NCBI GenBank assembly: GCA_033002965.1
Contig: JAURVB010014665.1
Location: 62,001-126,000 of the forward strand
Reading direction: 5' to 3'
DNA from: Piper betle
Lineage: Eukaryota; Streptophyta; Magnoliopsida; Piperales; Piperaceae
DNA: 64,000 bases
The position numbers were made by a program, and so were the translations under genes. Of the stretch, positions 35,869 through 48,911 are shown in pieces; position 1 is the first letter of the stretch, and every line of letters begins with the position of its first letter. The notes beneath the pieces were generated by a model, which made no database searches, was not told where the DNA came from, and saw only the letters and a list, made by a program, of their open reading frames with translations.

Positions 35869-37095
35869 CTCTGAATGTACTGTAGATCAATTTATGTAAA
35901 TACTCGATACAATTAGTAGGACACCAGCCCACGAAGCAAATTACATATCTCGAGATAGAATCTCAAGCAAACTCAGGTCGTTACAATGAATGATAATTTT
36001 AACTTGTCCAGACTTCCCATTCACGAACATATACAAACCAAAAAAAGTGAGTCCTTTCACACTCTTCTAAAAGAGGAACTAAATTAATCTTGTATATTAT
36101 AACTTCCCCGGGAAAAAAGACCAATGGCTTCAGAGAAAGAAAAAGTTTGGTCTCACGGGAATAAACAAACATTTGACCTTATGAGCTTATCAAAAGTCTA
36201 CGCAAAGTACACAAAAATAATATAAACTTATTCTTCGTGCCAGATGAAAAGGTTTAGCTAAAAACTGACATATTTAGTCCAATTAATAGCATGACGAGAA
36301 CTCCTAAACAATATAGAGGTGATGACTGAGGTATGGCAATATGCTTGCAAAAATAGGGTACAAAAACAATCACATGCACAATGTGAAAAAACAAAGTAGT
36401 CAACGACCCATATCATTAACAAGACTCAAACAAAAGTCAATTTACCCACCAAAATGCCAATCAGGTGAACTTATGCAATTAGAGCGTATATTAAGCCAAA
36501 AACAACACAATACTCACCAGAAAAATTGATCTCCGGACCTTATTCCTATTTGTATCTCCGGAAAATTGATCTCGGAAACCTATGTACAATCCAAATATTA
36601 AAAGCGCAATTCTATGTTAGTATTACGTTAAAAAACGGGCTCCCCCTCGATCAACCTACAAAATCGACACAAAAAAACATGGCCAAATAAAATTCCCTTC
36701 CAGGGATTATCAAGCAGACAAAGATCTGTATCATCGGAGCATATTTACCAACAATCTCAGCAGACAACACCAGAACATCGTCCCGATCAAAGATCGGGGC
36801 ATAGATCGGCCAATAAAACGCAAAGGACAAACAAAAAAAGGTTGCGAAATTTTCACAAAACGTGACAAGAGGTCAGTGACCAACAACTTACACCTTCATC
36901 CCCCGAAAACTGCCCCAAAAAAACCGGAATAAAAAACACCTTTTTCCCTCAAAGGCGGCGACTTTGCCAGGAATGAAAACGATTACTTTCCATCCGCCGC
37001 GAATGGCGGGTGAGGAGGAAGAGGAGGAGGAGGAGGAGGGGGAGGGAGCCTACCGTGCGAAGGAGAGAGAGGGGTGGTCGAGAAGAGAGGAGGAA
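35869..37095 (-). promoter_or_regulatory. DUF1644 5' UTR exon, leader intron and promoter side
   Basis: A GC-rich block at about 36990-37095 carries a (CCT)n-type run on the minus strand and a donor, CGCACG|gtaggc, near 37055. With the acceptor just before 35879 this defines a roughly 1.2-kb intron in the 5' UTR. CT-rich leaders are common in plant genes. No other coding signal is present. Confidence 0.5.
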
Positions 37096-38665
37096 AGCCG
37101 GAAACCTGTGTGGGTGATAATTTGATATCTTAATATGAAAACTTGGGGTGAAAGTATATATCAGAAATGTAGTGACACGTTTTCATGACGGGAGTCGTCA
37201 AAGATGACGGCGTTAAGTTTTTTTCCTTTATCATATTAGTACCTCTTCTTTAGTTAATGTTGACCAAAAGAAAATTATGTGGGAACGGAAAAAAATTATT
37301 TTGTTTTATTTTTCCTTAATTTTTTAAAAACAGTTATAATTTATTTAACGGAGAAATTATGATAACATTACCGAATTTTAGATGTAGATAAATATAATTT
37401 ATTTGGTAGAAATATTACGGTAACATTACCAAATTTTAGATCTAGACCAATTCGGCCAGAGTCGGTTTTACATTCAACTAGACTATTTTGATGACTTATG
37501 TGAACCCAAATATAAATTGAAGTCTTATGTTTTTATATTTTCTTAATGTAAGCTGCATTTTTATTTTTACCTAATGTTATCTTCTAATTAAAATTAATTA
37601 AACACAATTCTTTTTCCGATCATCAAATATAATTAAGACATCTAATTCAAACACTATATTTTTCTTATTAATGTTATTTTAAATTAAATTTGATAAATAC
37701 ATAACTATATATTATTATAACTTATTCTAAGGATGTGGGTGACTCGGTTCATAGCATTTATATATTACATTTTATAAGTACATGACTATATATAACTATA
37801 ATTGATTTTTAGGGATAAGTGACTCAATTAATAGTGTTTATTATAGCTATTTACCATTTTAAATATATTCATAATAATCTGATCGTTAATTGAATCTATA
37901 GAGTTGTACTGTAATTAAGTTTTCATCATTTTACCATCAGTTAAGCCTTTTTATTAAATTTCACAATTTTATATAGCACAAACCAATAGCATGAAATACG
38001 TTAAAAAATTTTGTCATTTAAAATTATTTTTTCACACATAAAATATAAAATATTTTAAACATTTAAACTATAGTACATGGTAAACCAATTTTACAAATTA
38101 GAAAATAAGTAAATAGAAAATTCTAAATTAAGTAATCTCATCAAATCAATACTTTATAGTTAAAAGTCATAAAATTATGATTGAAGTAGAAATAGGTACT
38201 ATAGTCACCATTTATATCTAACATTAGCCAGGTTGAATTAGCTAAAAAGAATTTCATTTTATTAAATGGTGAATAAATTTTTGTCATTTTTGTTATTTTT
38301 AATTTGAAACTATTAATCAATCGATAAACTATTCATTTTTTAATGTATTTATACTAAAGTTGTCCACACCGGAAGTCAAAATTAAATATGACCTGATTCT
38401 GACTTTTTATCTTTTTATATGCGTAGTTTTTTGAGCCGAGTCCAATGTCAAGTCAAACTCACTTTATTCTAATTTATATTTATTCATATTTAAATTTTAT
38501 ATTGATTTTTATTCTAAAAACCAATGTATTTTATTTTATTACAAATTTACACATTAAACAATATATTCATTTATATAAATTTGACACAACGTCCTGGACG
38601 GTCTTTCAGCTAAGACCCAAACAACCGTCCCCAAAGTATCAGTCGTTACTTTTATAGAGTAAGTC
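37096..38665. other. AT-rich intergenic DNA with local tandem duplications
   Basis: A diverged tandem pair of about 62 bp at 37333-37390 and 37395-37450 shares ataatttattt, agaaat, taacattacc-aattttagat. A second pair at about 37700-37770 and 37771-37840 shares acataactatata/acatgactatata, ggat--g-gtgactc and atag-gttta. No gene. Confidence 0.6.
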
Positions 38666-40123
38666 TACTATGCGCTGGAATGTTTTGCAGTGCATAGGCC
38701 ATGGTTGGATTATATGCCATTAGATCAAAATCTAACGGCCTACAATCCGACCTGTTTTTCCACCCCACTTCACTTTTTTTTTTCCTTTTGCCCTCCCCAC
38801 CGTCAATTTCCACTGCCGCCCCTTGCCCTGCCTACCTGACCCCGCCCGCACCCGCCATCCCCCACTGCATCGTCATTGCCGTCCCCAGCCATCACCCCCC
38901 AGGCATCGCCCTCCCCACTCCGCGGGCGTCACCGTTGCCCGCCGCCATCAACACCCCCCCCCCCCCGGGTGTCGCCATCCCCCCGCAATTTTCGCCCCCC
39001 ACGGTTCCCTTCCCCTTCCCAACCTCTGTTTTTCAACTGCTCACTGAATTCCCCCTGCACGGGCGTCGCCGTCCCAGTCCCCACCCCCACCCCCCCCCAC
39101 CCCCGCCATTCACCCCCAGACGTCGTCGTCTCCCTATCGTCCCCTAGCAACAAGGTCGTCGGCAGTGGCGCAAATAAATGTGGGGGCAGAGGAAAATGCA
39201 AGGGCAATTTCGTAATAAAAACTTGACTCGCTCCCAAGTTAATATTATGAAATAAATTTTAAAAAATAAAATAAATTCGCAATAAAAACTTGACTCACTC
39301 TCGACTCGAGTCAATATTACAAAATAATTTTTTTTTAAAAATCGTAATTAAAATTTGACTCACTCCTTACTAGAGTTAATATTACAAAATAAATTTAAAA
39401 AAATTAAAAATAATTTTATAATAAAAACTTGATTCGTTCCTCACTCGAATAGGGTTTTATTATGATTTTTTTTTAAATTCGTAATAAAACCTTGACTCGT
39501 TCCCAACTCAAGTCAATTTTACAAAATAAATTAAAAAATAATTAAAAATAATTTTGAAATAAAAAATTGACTCACTCCCGAGTAGAGTCAATATTACAAA
39601 ATAAATTTAAAAAAATTAAAAATAATTTTGTAATAAAAACTTTACTCATTCCTCACTTGAGTAGGGTTTTTATTGCAATTTTTTTTAAAAAAATTATTTC
39701 GTAATATTGACTTCAGTCGGGAGCGAATCAAGTTATTTCAGTTTATGGTTCAAAAACAGAGGTTGGGAGGGGGGGGGTGAAAACGGTGGGGCCCTGGGGG
39801 GCAACAGCAAGGCACAGGGGGACGACAATGCCTGCAGAGGGGGGCGGAATCTAGTGAGGGGAGGGCGACGCCCGGGGGTGATGGCCGGGGACAGCGATGG
39901 CAACGCCCGAGGGTGATGGCCGGGGACGGCAATGGGGACGCTATGGGGGACGGCGACTGCGGGCGGGGCTGGGGCGGTGACCGAAACTGGCGGTAGGGAT
40001 AGGGAAGGAAAAAAAGTGAAAGGGGGTGGAAACACATGGTGGATTGTGGGCCGTTGGATTTTGACCCAACGGTCCATAATCCAAATGTTGCCTATGCGCG
40101 GCAAAACGTTGCAGTACATAGTA
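38666..40123. mobile_element. Fold-back / MULE-like element with long terminal inverted repeats
   Basis: Left end TACTATGCGCTG (38666) and right end, reversed, TACTATGTACTG (40123) begin inverted repeats that can be followed for at least 400 bp. They include TTTTGCAGTGCATAGGC / TTTTGCCGCGCATAGGC, TTGGATTAT, and TCAAAATCTAACGGCC / TCAAAATCCAACGGCC. The arms are GC-rich beyond the first 100 bp (poly-C tracts, cgccatcaccccc). The centre (39205-39720) is a separate AT-rich tandem array. Long arms and TTTTGAccCAACGG-type termini suit Mutator-like or fold-back elements. I could not find a 9-bp target duplication. The proline-rich open frames in both arms are low-complexity and I do not call them genes. 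Confidence 0.65.
39205..39720 (+). repeat. Tandem array with TTGACTC/GAGTCAA modules
   Basis: Five to six diverged units of about 80-100 bp, each with (g)taataaaaacttgactc, a cactcc-gagt core and caatattacaaaataaattt. Several cores form short palindromes (gactcgagtc). It forms the loop of the fold-back element. Confidence 0.75.
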
Positions 40124-40255
40124 AAAAATTTCTATATATATATATATATATAATACAGTTATTAAATGCTCTCGACGACAAATTATTTTGAAGTTTTAGA
40201 GATAAGTGGCACCTAATAAAAAATAGCCAAATTTGAGTTGACTATAGCTAGGGAA

Positions 40256-42166
40256 GATCATCCGCCGAACGTACCCGGTCCAATCTAATCGGACTTCGGA
40301 CGCCGCTAGGTGCCGAATTCGAGTTTTGAGCCACGAAACGGAAACCCTAGCCGTCGCCGATTTTCGACGATGTGAGGTATAATTTATTTTAACTTAATTA
40401 TTTAAAAGTATTGATTATTAGAATTGCATGCTAGGATTGGTGAATTGTGTGTTATAACAATATATACAAATGTAGATTTGATTAAGGATAAAATATGAAA
40501 TTTGTTTGATTGAGTGGTGTTAAAAATGGAGGCTAAGAAACTAATTAGGGTAACTAGGTAATGATCATGATCTAATGAAATTAGCCTAAGTAGACTTGCT
40601 AGAATTGATATAGGTTGATGTGTGTTGATTGATACGTGATTGTGTTGATCGTGTGTGCATGTTATAGGATGTGTGATTCATCATGCGGGCGTTAGTTTTT
40701 AGCTTGATTGTGTAGGTACGGTGTAGGAGCTCGCCGCCTAGGCGCGTGGATCCGTTTGGAGCTTCTACCAAGTCCGTTTAGGACTTGTTCTTTGTTTTTA
40801 CGCTATTCTATTGTGTATTTGATTTATCATGTACAGGACGAGTTAAGTGGCGTTTTATCGAATCCCACTTAACTCGATCCATTTAGCCAACGGTTCTTTT
40901 TTTGGATTAATAACTCTCGAGGATGAGATCCCTCGAGTTTGTTTTCGAACTTCAGATCCAGCTCACGATGCCTTCGGGCCTATTGTATAAATCTCAACCC
41001 AGGCTTATATATATATAGTTTTCGCGTTTTCGGTGAGAGATGGAATGAGGGTTACTGACGGCCACGCCTTCAAATAGGGTGTGTGCTCGGAAGAGCGGGC
41101 TCTAGAGCTAGGGAGAACCCACTTAGTTCCCGAAGGATCCGGACAACTCCACCTTTGAGTTCCTCAAACCCGGAGAAGTGTGGAGGTTTACGGGTACTGC
41201 AATGCAACGCATGTCTAGACTTGTGGTTTAAAGGGCACTAAAGGCGACTACCTGAGAGTACTTGACCTTCGTGCTGAAGGCCAGGAGTAATATGGAAGGT
41301 GCAGAGGGCGAAAAGGAATGAGATTTGATGCCAGAAGCGATAGAGAAATGGCCAACGTATGAGAATGAGAAAGAAAGGGGGACGCTGTCGACTCGAGGGC
41401 GACGGCCCGATAGCGACGACTCACGTATGTACCCTGATAAGAGTTCTTGAGGAAGTATATGGTTTTGATTCAACAGGAGAGTTTGCTCTCTTGTGCCAGA
41501 TTGATATTAGTTATTTTTGGGCCGGTAACGCTCGTTACTGACGGTTTTTCTATATATATGTAGGTGAGGAATGCGAGCGATGAAAGTTGTCAGGACTGCG
41601 GAGGAGCAGCACGGAACCGCGCACACATATACCTGCCACGTGTAATATATAATGATGGTTGTTTAATGTCGTGTGAATGATTATTAGAATGTTTTTGTCT
41701 TGATGAATTGCCTGTTATGAAATGAACGGATAGATGTGAATGAGCAGGGAGCCTTAGAGTTCAGACTCGGCTCAGGTGAAAACGAATGAGATGGTGATTG
41801 ATTGCCATGGTAGATTGTTATGTTTTATCGTATTTTGATAAAATATTTACATACCCTTGTTGTGGATAGGTTGCCCCTATTGCACTTTTAGGGGAAACTT
41901 TGTCCGTTTTTCCGTAGTAGTATATATTTTCTTTTGGTTTCTCATTTATTGTTTTGTATTGTCTTTGCTTGCACGTCATGACATACATGTAGGATTCCGT
42001 TAGAATCCAATTATTCCCATTCATGCATTTCATATTTGCATATCCATCTTCAGATGCCGAGAGTAGATCCGGGTCGGCTTAACCGAATATAGTAGATTAA
42101 CGAACGGTTCGGTCGCCGGTGACAATTCCAGGTCGGTTCACGGGTGAGCCGAAACGGGGTGTTACA
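40256..42166 (+). mobile_element. 5'-truncated LTR, copy C of the 2.9-kb family
   Basis: From gatcatccgccgaac (40256) to GGGGTGTTACA (42166) the sequence follows LTR copy A from 27566 to 29390 at high identity, including cgaggatgagatccctcgag, the TATA-like tatatatatatag and the closing aaacggggtgttaca. It lacks the first ~1030 bp, including the GC-rich block and terminal palindrome. It starts 132 bp after the fold-back element. Confidence 0.85.
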
Positions 42167-42805
42167 ATTTGTTTATCTATTTAATAAAATTAATAATTTA
42201 ATATAATTAATAATATAAAGTAAGGTTGTTTTCGGCCATATATTTGTCCCATGTTTTTAAATATATTTTTTTGAATTTAAAGATTTTTTAAAACAAAACA
42301 ATATAGACCACTAGATTCCATCAACAATTGAGATCAATTATACATGACTTTCCTAAGAAGAAACAAAAAATTGTAAAATAACAATAAAAGAAGTAAAAAT
42401 TTAGGTGAATTAATAAACACGTGACAAACAAAGGTGATTTGTTATAGTATAATAATAGCATATATTATACAAAATATTTTATAATCTTTAAATTTAGTTC
42501 AAAATTTTAATAGTAAATTATTCTTATTTTTTACTTAGTTTATAATTTTTAAGTCCAAATTTATAATTACTTTTCTTAAATATCTTTAATATTTCACATA
42601 TTTATCTCTATTATTTAAGTTTGAAAGATTTTGCAATTTATATCTTTATTATAGTGATTTTAAAGATTTTTTTATACAAAAAACTACAAAAAATTGTCTA
42701 TCTATATATTAATTTCTTTTATCTAAAAATATATGTAACATAAACACAAGTTAAATATAGAAAATAATATATTTAATATTAACCATGTAGTGCACAGGTA
42801 TTATA
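42167..42805 (-). mobile_element. AT-rich Helitron-like relic, minus orientation
   Basis: Read on the minus strand, about 42450-42800 repeats the motif order of the 18.4-19.5 kb family: acaattttttg, aaaatcactataa, aatattaaagatat, gtaattataaatttggactta. It has a terminus ACCTGTGCACTACATGG comparable to ACCTATGCTTTGCATGG there. 42167-42450 is featureless AT-rich DNA. Confidence 0.4.
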
Positions 42806-44681
42806 AAACCTGGCTCATCGACTAGGTGTTTTATGTGGTTTATTGTTGGCTTGATATGATAGCACACAATCAGTATGGTTCGATCAGTTTGGTACTAAAA
42901 GATCTTTATATATTATTGTGGGTTTGAGCATTAGGTGTGTTCGAAGTTGAGTTTTTCCATCAACATCAATTGCCAAGCCAGTTGTTTGTGATTCGTTTGG
43001 TTGTGTCATATATATTAGGGCCGTGTTCACACCTATTTTGTGCACGTCGTGCATTTGTGTAGAGTTAGGATTAGAGTCATGTCACATGCATTTAAGCATG
43101 TACCTCTTAGCCCTAGTCTGAGTCACATGTACCTCCCAGAGTTTCTCCACTTCTTCCTTTTCCTTTCATTTGAGTCCGGGTGATCTTGTTTTGTGTGCCA
43201 AGTTGATTAATTAATTAAGCAGTTAAAATATTTATATTTTAACTCGTATTTGGTTGTGAAATGATAATGATATGTAAATCTTAAGTTGGTTGATAATTAA
43301 TTTAATTATCTTAATTAATTAAATGATATAAGATTATTTTAATAATAATAATCTTTGGCACGGGTTGGGTGTCATTTGAGATATTTCATGTTCTTAAGAT
43401 TAAGGTCGCTATGACAAAATTATAATTGGGGTTAAGCTAAGATAATTGACCCAAAACTTTAAGTTACTTTTTCATAATTTTACTGAGTTCTAACTCTTGA
43501 TTAGCATGTCTGGTATCTTAAATAAATTACCATGGATCTTCGGGGCATTTCGATATCTCTTCTTAGATTTAAGTACTGGTGTTGAATCTCGAAATTGTCA
43601 TAAAATGCAGAGATCTTCGTTTCTACATCTTATTTGATTTGTTAGAGTCTTGTGCAATTTTTGGTATGCTCATTATGTGAATGTGATGTGATTGATGTGT
43701 GATGTTTGTTATGTGATGTGTGTTTAATTTTTAGCGTCACATGTTATGTCATTTGCTACAACTAGGATTGTCTGCATGTCATTGTACGTATGCATCATTC
43801 AAAATTTGAGTAGTGGTCTGTAATTGCTAGGAAGTGCAGAGTTGAGTTCACCGAGCTAGGACTTGGAGCTTGTATAATAGGTTCGTTAAGAATCCTTTCT
43901 ACTTGAAATGCTACTTGACTTTACCACAGTTTTGTTTTGTACCGTATGACGTAGTTAGTAGAGTTTTATTAGATCTCACTACCTACAGGTCATCTTATCA
44001 CTTTTTCGGATTAATAAAATTTCAAGGTTGTGATCAATTGATGAGTGTTCAAAAGATGAGATCCGATTCAAAAGTCACTCTATCGTTATTTATCGGCCCT
44101 TCCCAGACCTTAAACTTATTGTATAATTTTTGGATTTTCTATACACAAGTGATGGATGGGAGCGTGACGCTCACTGAGGGACCTAATCAATACCCACATG
44201 TAGTCCTTGATTTGGTGGTTAATATTTATTATGATTATGATTATGATTATATTTATTATTATTGGCTATAGTACCTACTAGTGGTGTTTATTTCAGCACG
44301 AGTATGCTTCCCGTTAAATGTATTCAAACTATGTATTCAGTGATCAATTTAGGCCCTATTGGCCATGGGCATAAAATCCCCAGTTTCGGGGTAAGGTTTT
44401 ACCTGCTTATAGTTTTGTTCGTTTTGGGCTAGTCTTGAGTTGATTTGAGTGAGTTTGAGTCAGACCAATTTTCAAACCATGAGTATGGGGTCTAGATGGC
44501 CGTATGAGTATGTTATGAAAGTTGAATATGTCTAATGTGCAGATGATAGCTTAAATTATGCTACAACAAAGCATGAGTTACCAGTGTATACACGAGGTAT
44601 ATAGATTTTTTGTGTGTTAACCATGGTTTTATAGCTAGATTTAGGTCGTTTAAGCATTTAGCATATGTTTGGGATTTTTAG
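42806..44681 (+). mobile_element. Older, diverged relative of the 2.9-kb LTR (left part, element D)
   Basis: Starts TTATAAAACCTGG with a decayed copy of the terminal palindrome (AAAACC...GGTGTTTTA). Around 43835-44160 it keeps the family's order of motifs (ggagctt, tttttcggattaataa, gatgagatcc, tcggccc-ttcccagacc-t). It is interrupted at 44681 by copy B; the TTTAG target site is shared by both sides. Divergence is much higher than between A, B and C. Confidence 0.5.
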
Positions 44682-47674
44682 TGTAACACCCCAAATCCGG
44701 TTCACGCTCGTGAACCGAACCGGCATGTTACGGGGCCCCGGTTAGGTTGGCTAACCCGAACCTAACTCATACGGATCCAATCTCGGCGTCTTAAGATGTA
44801 GATACGACTTGTCATGCATGGATAAATTCATAAAACCCTAACATGATACTACATGGATGACATGCAACCTAAACTTCACACCAACACAATTACAATCAAA
44901 ATTAGTAAAAATTATAAAATAAAAGGGACAGAATTTCCCCTAAAAATGTAATTAGGGGCCACCCTGTTAAAAACGTATATTCAAACATATATACGTATAG
45001 CAACGATAGCATTCACACATACTTCTAATCTATTATATTCATCATTCTCTGAACTTTGGGTCCTAACCCCACTTTTGCTGCGCTACTCTGATCATTTCAT
45101 TTCATATCATTGTCATGCATCAAACATTTAATCATGTCATTCACAATATAATAACATAATAATGCAATATTAAACATTCAGAAATCTAACATGTGTGTGT
45201 GCACAAGACCTCATTGCACCTCCGTCCAAGCTGGCGCATCCATCTCGTGCTTATCACCTACATATATATAAGAAAAACGTCAGTAACAAGCGTTACTGGT
45301 CCGAAAAATAAAATAACTATAACAAACTGGCTATGAGAGCAAACTCTCATCTGAAAGCAAACACATACTTCCTCAAGAACACTCTGAAGGGCACTACTGA
45401 GGAGCCACTGGGCTGCAGACCCGGTAGCATCCCGAACTTACTGCTGCTGGTACTGTGCTACTCTCAGCACTTCTTTTTCAGTACTTCTCGTGAAACTTTA
45501 TCCTAAGCCCTCTCCTTACCTCCATATTTCTCCTGGCCTTGAGCACGAAGGCCGAGTACTCTCAGGCAGTCGCCTTTAGTACCCTTTGAACCACAAGTCC
45601 GGACATGCGCTGTACTAAACAGTACCCGTAAACCTCCACGTTCTCCGGGTGTGAGGAACTCAAACGCGGAGTTGTCAGGATCCCTCGGGAATGGAACAGT
45701 CCGCTGGCACTAATCCAGAGCCCGCTTTGACTGTCACGGCATCCTCTGCATGGTACGTGCAGTTGATTTCTCCATCTCTCGTCTCACTGAAAACTCGATA
45801 AAACTATATATATAGGCCTGGGAAGGGATTCATATAATAGGCCCGAAGGCAACTTGTGGTGGATCTTGTTTTCGAAATCATCCTCGAGGGATCTCATCCT
45901 CGAGGGGTTATTAATCCGGAAATATTCGATTAAATGGCCCGAGTTAAGTGGGATCCGATAAAACGCCACTTAACCCGCCCTGCAATAATAAAATAAACAT
46001 ACAATGGAAGAGCGTAAAACAAGACGAGTCCTAAACGGACCTGGTAGAAGCTCCAAGCGTGTCATCGCGCGTAGGCGGCAAGCTCCTACTCCGTACCTAC
46101 ACATCAAAACTAAATACTAACGCCCGCTAACTAAATGATGCATCAAACTCGTTGTGATTAAACACGCTCACAATGCAACATCTACCACAACAATCAACAA
46201 TTATATAACAATAATTATGAAAGAAATTCTAACTCCTATTCATACCAATCTTATCGTGTTTTTCTAAGTTATGTCGTAATAACTTATCATGCTCTCATTA
46301 GATCACTTACTATTTATTCGCAATCACTCAAATCATACAATCATCCCTTTACTCATAATTAGACATTACTCATGACGGTTAATCAAATCTAGCATACTGT
46401 GCTAACATTCATCATGACAACTAGTTAATTCTAGCATGCTATGCTAACAATCATATTCAATTTTAAATAACTCAATCGGAGGTAATTATACCTCACGTCG
46501 TCGGCAATCGGCGATGGCTAGGGTTCCATCGCGCGTCTCGGAGCTCGAATTCGGCGCTCCTCGGCGTCCGACGTTCGATCGGGCTCCACTGGGTGAGCCC
46601 CGCAGAAGATCCGGTGGATTCCGGCGAATCCCAGAAATTCCGATTTTTCCGGCGGTTTTCCGGCAGCTAATGGCGGTTTTCCGGCGACTTCCGGTGGTTT
46701 TCCGGCGACAATCGCCATCGGCGTCTACTAGCTGGATAGGGGTCATATAGGGTACCATTGGAACCGGCTCGGCGAGCCCGACTCATCTATGATCTCAGCG
46801 TGGCCAATGGAGGCGGCGGCTCACCGGAAAACGGCAAAAACAGAGCGGCGGCGTTGGGTCACTAAATCCGGCCGGCCAGGGCGGCGATGCCCTCCGTTCC
46901 GGTCGGGGAGGGTCGCTGGGTGGTCGGTGGTGCTGAGGCGACCACTGGATGACGGCTGCGACGGTCGCCGGCGGCGGGATCGGCGACGCGACCGAAATGT
47001 GCCGCGGCGCTAGGCGAGCCGATTCCGACGTTGCGGCGGCCTGGCAGCGGCCGGGGCTGGTCGGGGTGGCACGGCGACGCCGTGGCGGAGCTGGTCGGCG
47101 ACGATCGGCGGCCGGGTGGCGCCGACAGCGGCGGCGGCGATGCTGCACAGTGGCGGCGTCGGGGTTTGGGCGTGGGGAAAAAATGTCGTCGTGGAGAAGA
47201 AAGGTTGGGTGGCAAACTTGTAATTAAGACTTGACTCGTCTCCGGCTCGAGGCAAGTATAATAACTAGGTCGTATTAAATCCTAAAAAAATTCATAAAAA
47301 TCGGGAAAAATCCCGTAAAATCAAACAACATAAAAAAAATCATAATGATATGCTCTAGAGCTATCAACCCACCCGAAATGCCCGTAACGCATCCTGACGC
47401 AATAAACGACCTAAAACTAATTCTACGATCCATTATATGTAAAAATAATAAAAACAATCACTGGCATACTCTCATATATTCTGATAACTCATTCTGTTCT
47501 GCTGTATTCATGACGTTATCATCATATACTTGGGTACGCATGACCCTCATAGCTCATACACGCGACCGACGTCGGCTCGGTACACGTGTCCTGAAACTGA
47601 CTCAATTCAAAAAAATAACGGTCGACTCGACCGGTTCTGAATATAAAACCCTAACTCGAATCGTGGGTTTTACA
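44682..47674 (-). mobile_element. Solo LTR (2993 bp), copy B, reverse orientation, nested in element D
   Basis: Starts TGTAACACCCC and ends GGGTTTTACA, flanked by identical 5-bp TTTAG at 44677-44681 and 47675-47679. In reverse it parallels copy A: terminal palindrome (47643-47673 region), GC-rich block (about 46490-47220), ccggcggttttccgg array, tctcgaggatgag-type motif, TATA-like sequence near 45804 and a 3'-end hairpin CGGTTCACG-ct-CGTGAACCG at 44698-44717. No internal retrotransposon genes. Open frames in the GC-rich block are Arg/Pro low-complexity on both strands and are probably not coding. Confidence 0.85.
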
Positions 47675-48872
47675 TTTAGGGTATCTCATTTACATGTATC
47701 TTAGGGATTTTAGACTATTGGATTGCCCTTTTTGTCCCAACTTGATTTAAGTTGCATATTTTTGCCTTATTGAGTTTAGGGTTTTGAAGCTCATTTAGCT
47801 TTCTTGCCTCGATTTTTGCATATAAAGTCACTTTTAGGCCTCGAGTTAGTTTTGACTTTGGACTGTCTCAATCCGGGCTTCCCGTTTATATTTCTATATA
47901 TCCTAGGTGAATCCTACTAGGTCCATGAGTTGTCGACCTTCGATCATGCCATTTGGCAAAATTTGGACGGTCCACATCAACCCTAATTTTCTTCCAGCTA
48001 TTTTTTAGAGATTTATTCCCACATTTTTTAGTTTTTCCAACCCTAGTGCAGCAGCCACATCGGCTTGCTGCGAACGAGTCTCCAGACTGCCTTTGCCCAC
48101 TGGACTGGCACCACCATGACGGCCTAGCGGCCAGCTATCTATCTATACCTATCACCACCACTGGCGCTGCAAGAAAAGGCTTTTGTCTACTAGTTTTCCA
48201 CCGTTGCCACTGTCATTAGAGCCATTTTTTGGTGCCGTTGAACCACCTTTGGCCGATTAGACTACTTGAATGGCTTCCCCTCACCGAGGCCAAACTTTTG
48301 AGACCACCCACAACCCCCATCATGGCTGCAATCGTCATGGTGATGTCATCATACTTGGTGGCGATTCTGTCCATTTTCAACTATTTTTTGGCCAACTGGC
48401 GGCCGGGATCCCTCGATCACCACCACCATCACCTTCGCCTCGATGTCCTCCGTTAATCGTTGCAGGCAGCAACCTCCACTGCGCTGCCATTGGCAATTTC
48501 TGGTGACAAGCATCGTCGACCAGTTTGTCCGCGTTCGCATCCACCCGCTCGAGTTTGCCAGTTTATGCTGGTGTCCGCCCAGTCAACCCAACCTACTTTC
48601 CAATGAACTCAGATAGAGTTAACTCAGCCCAACTCAATCTAGTTCAACCCATTTTTTGACCAATTTTGGTAATTCGATAACCCCTACATTAGTTTAGATG
48701 CATCTCACACTATTTAGCATATTTTGAAATTATGAGTATTTATTTATTTATTTATTTATTTATTCTTTAGGTTTATTTCTTTTTATTAATATGTTTGTCA
48801 TGCATGGTGATTATTTATTATTATTATTAATGATATATTTACTTATTAATATTAGTCTTATTTATGTTTACT

Positions 48873-48911
<39 letters not shown>

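Noticed and set aside
38701..40119. Proline/glycine-rich open frames in the fold-back arms
   Set aside because: Low-complexity translation of C-runs; mirrored on the opposite strand by the inverted arm.
38666..40123. CRISPR-like interpretation of the TTGACTC tandem array
   Set aside because: Units are diverged, spacers are not unique and the DNA is a plant nuclear transposon.
46486..47255. The same kind of Arg/Pro-rich frames in LTR copy B
   Set aside because: GC artefact inside the LTR; the frames are not the same as in copy A.
44682..47674. Considered as a CACTA or hAT DNA transposon because both ends read TGTAA(C/A)ACCC as inverted termini
   Set aside because: 5-bp target duplications, TG/CA ends, a TATA-like element mid-unit and no transposase fit a solo LTR better.
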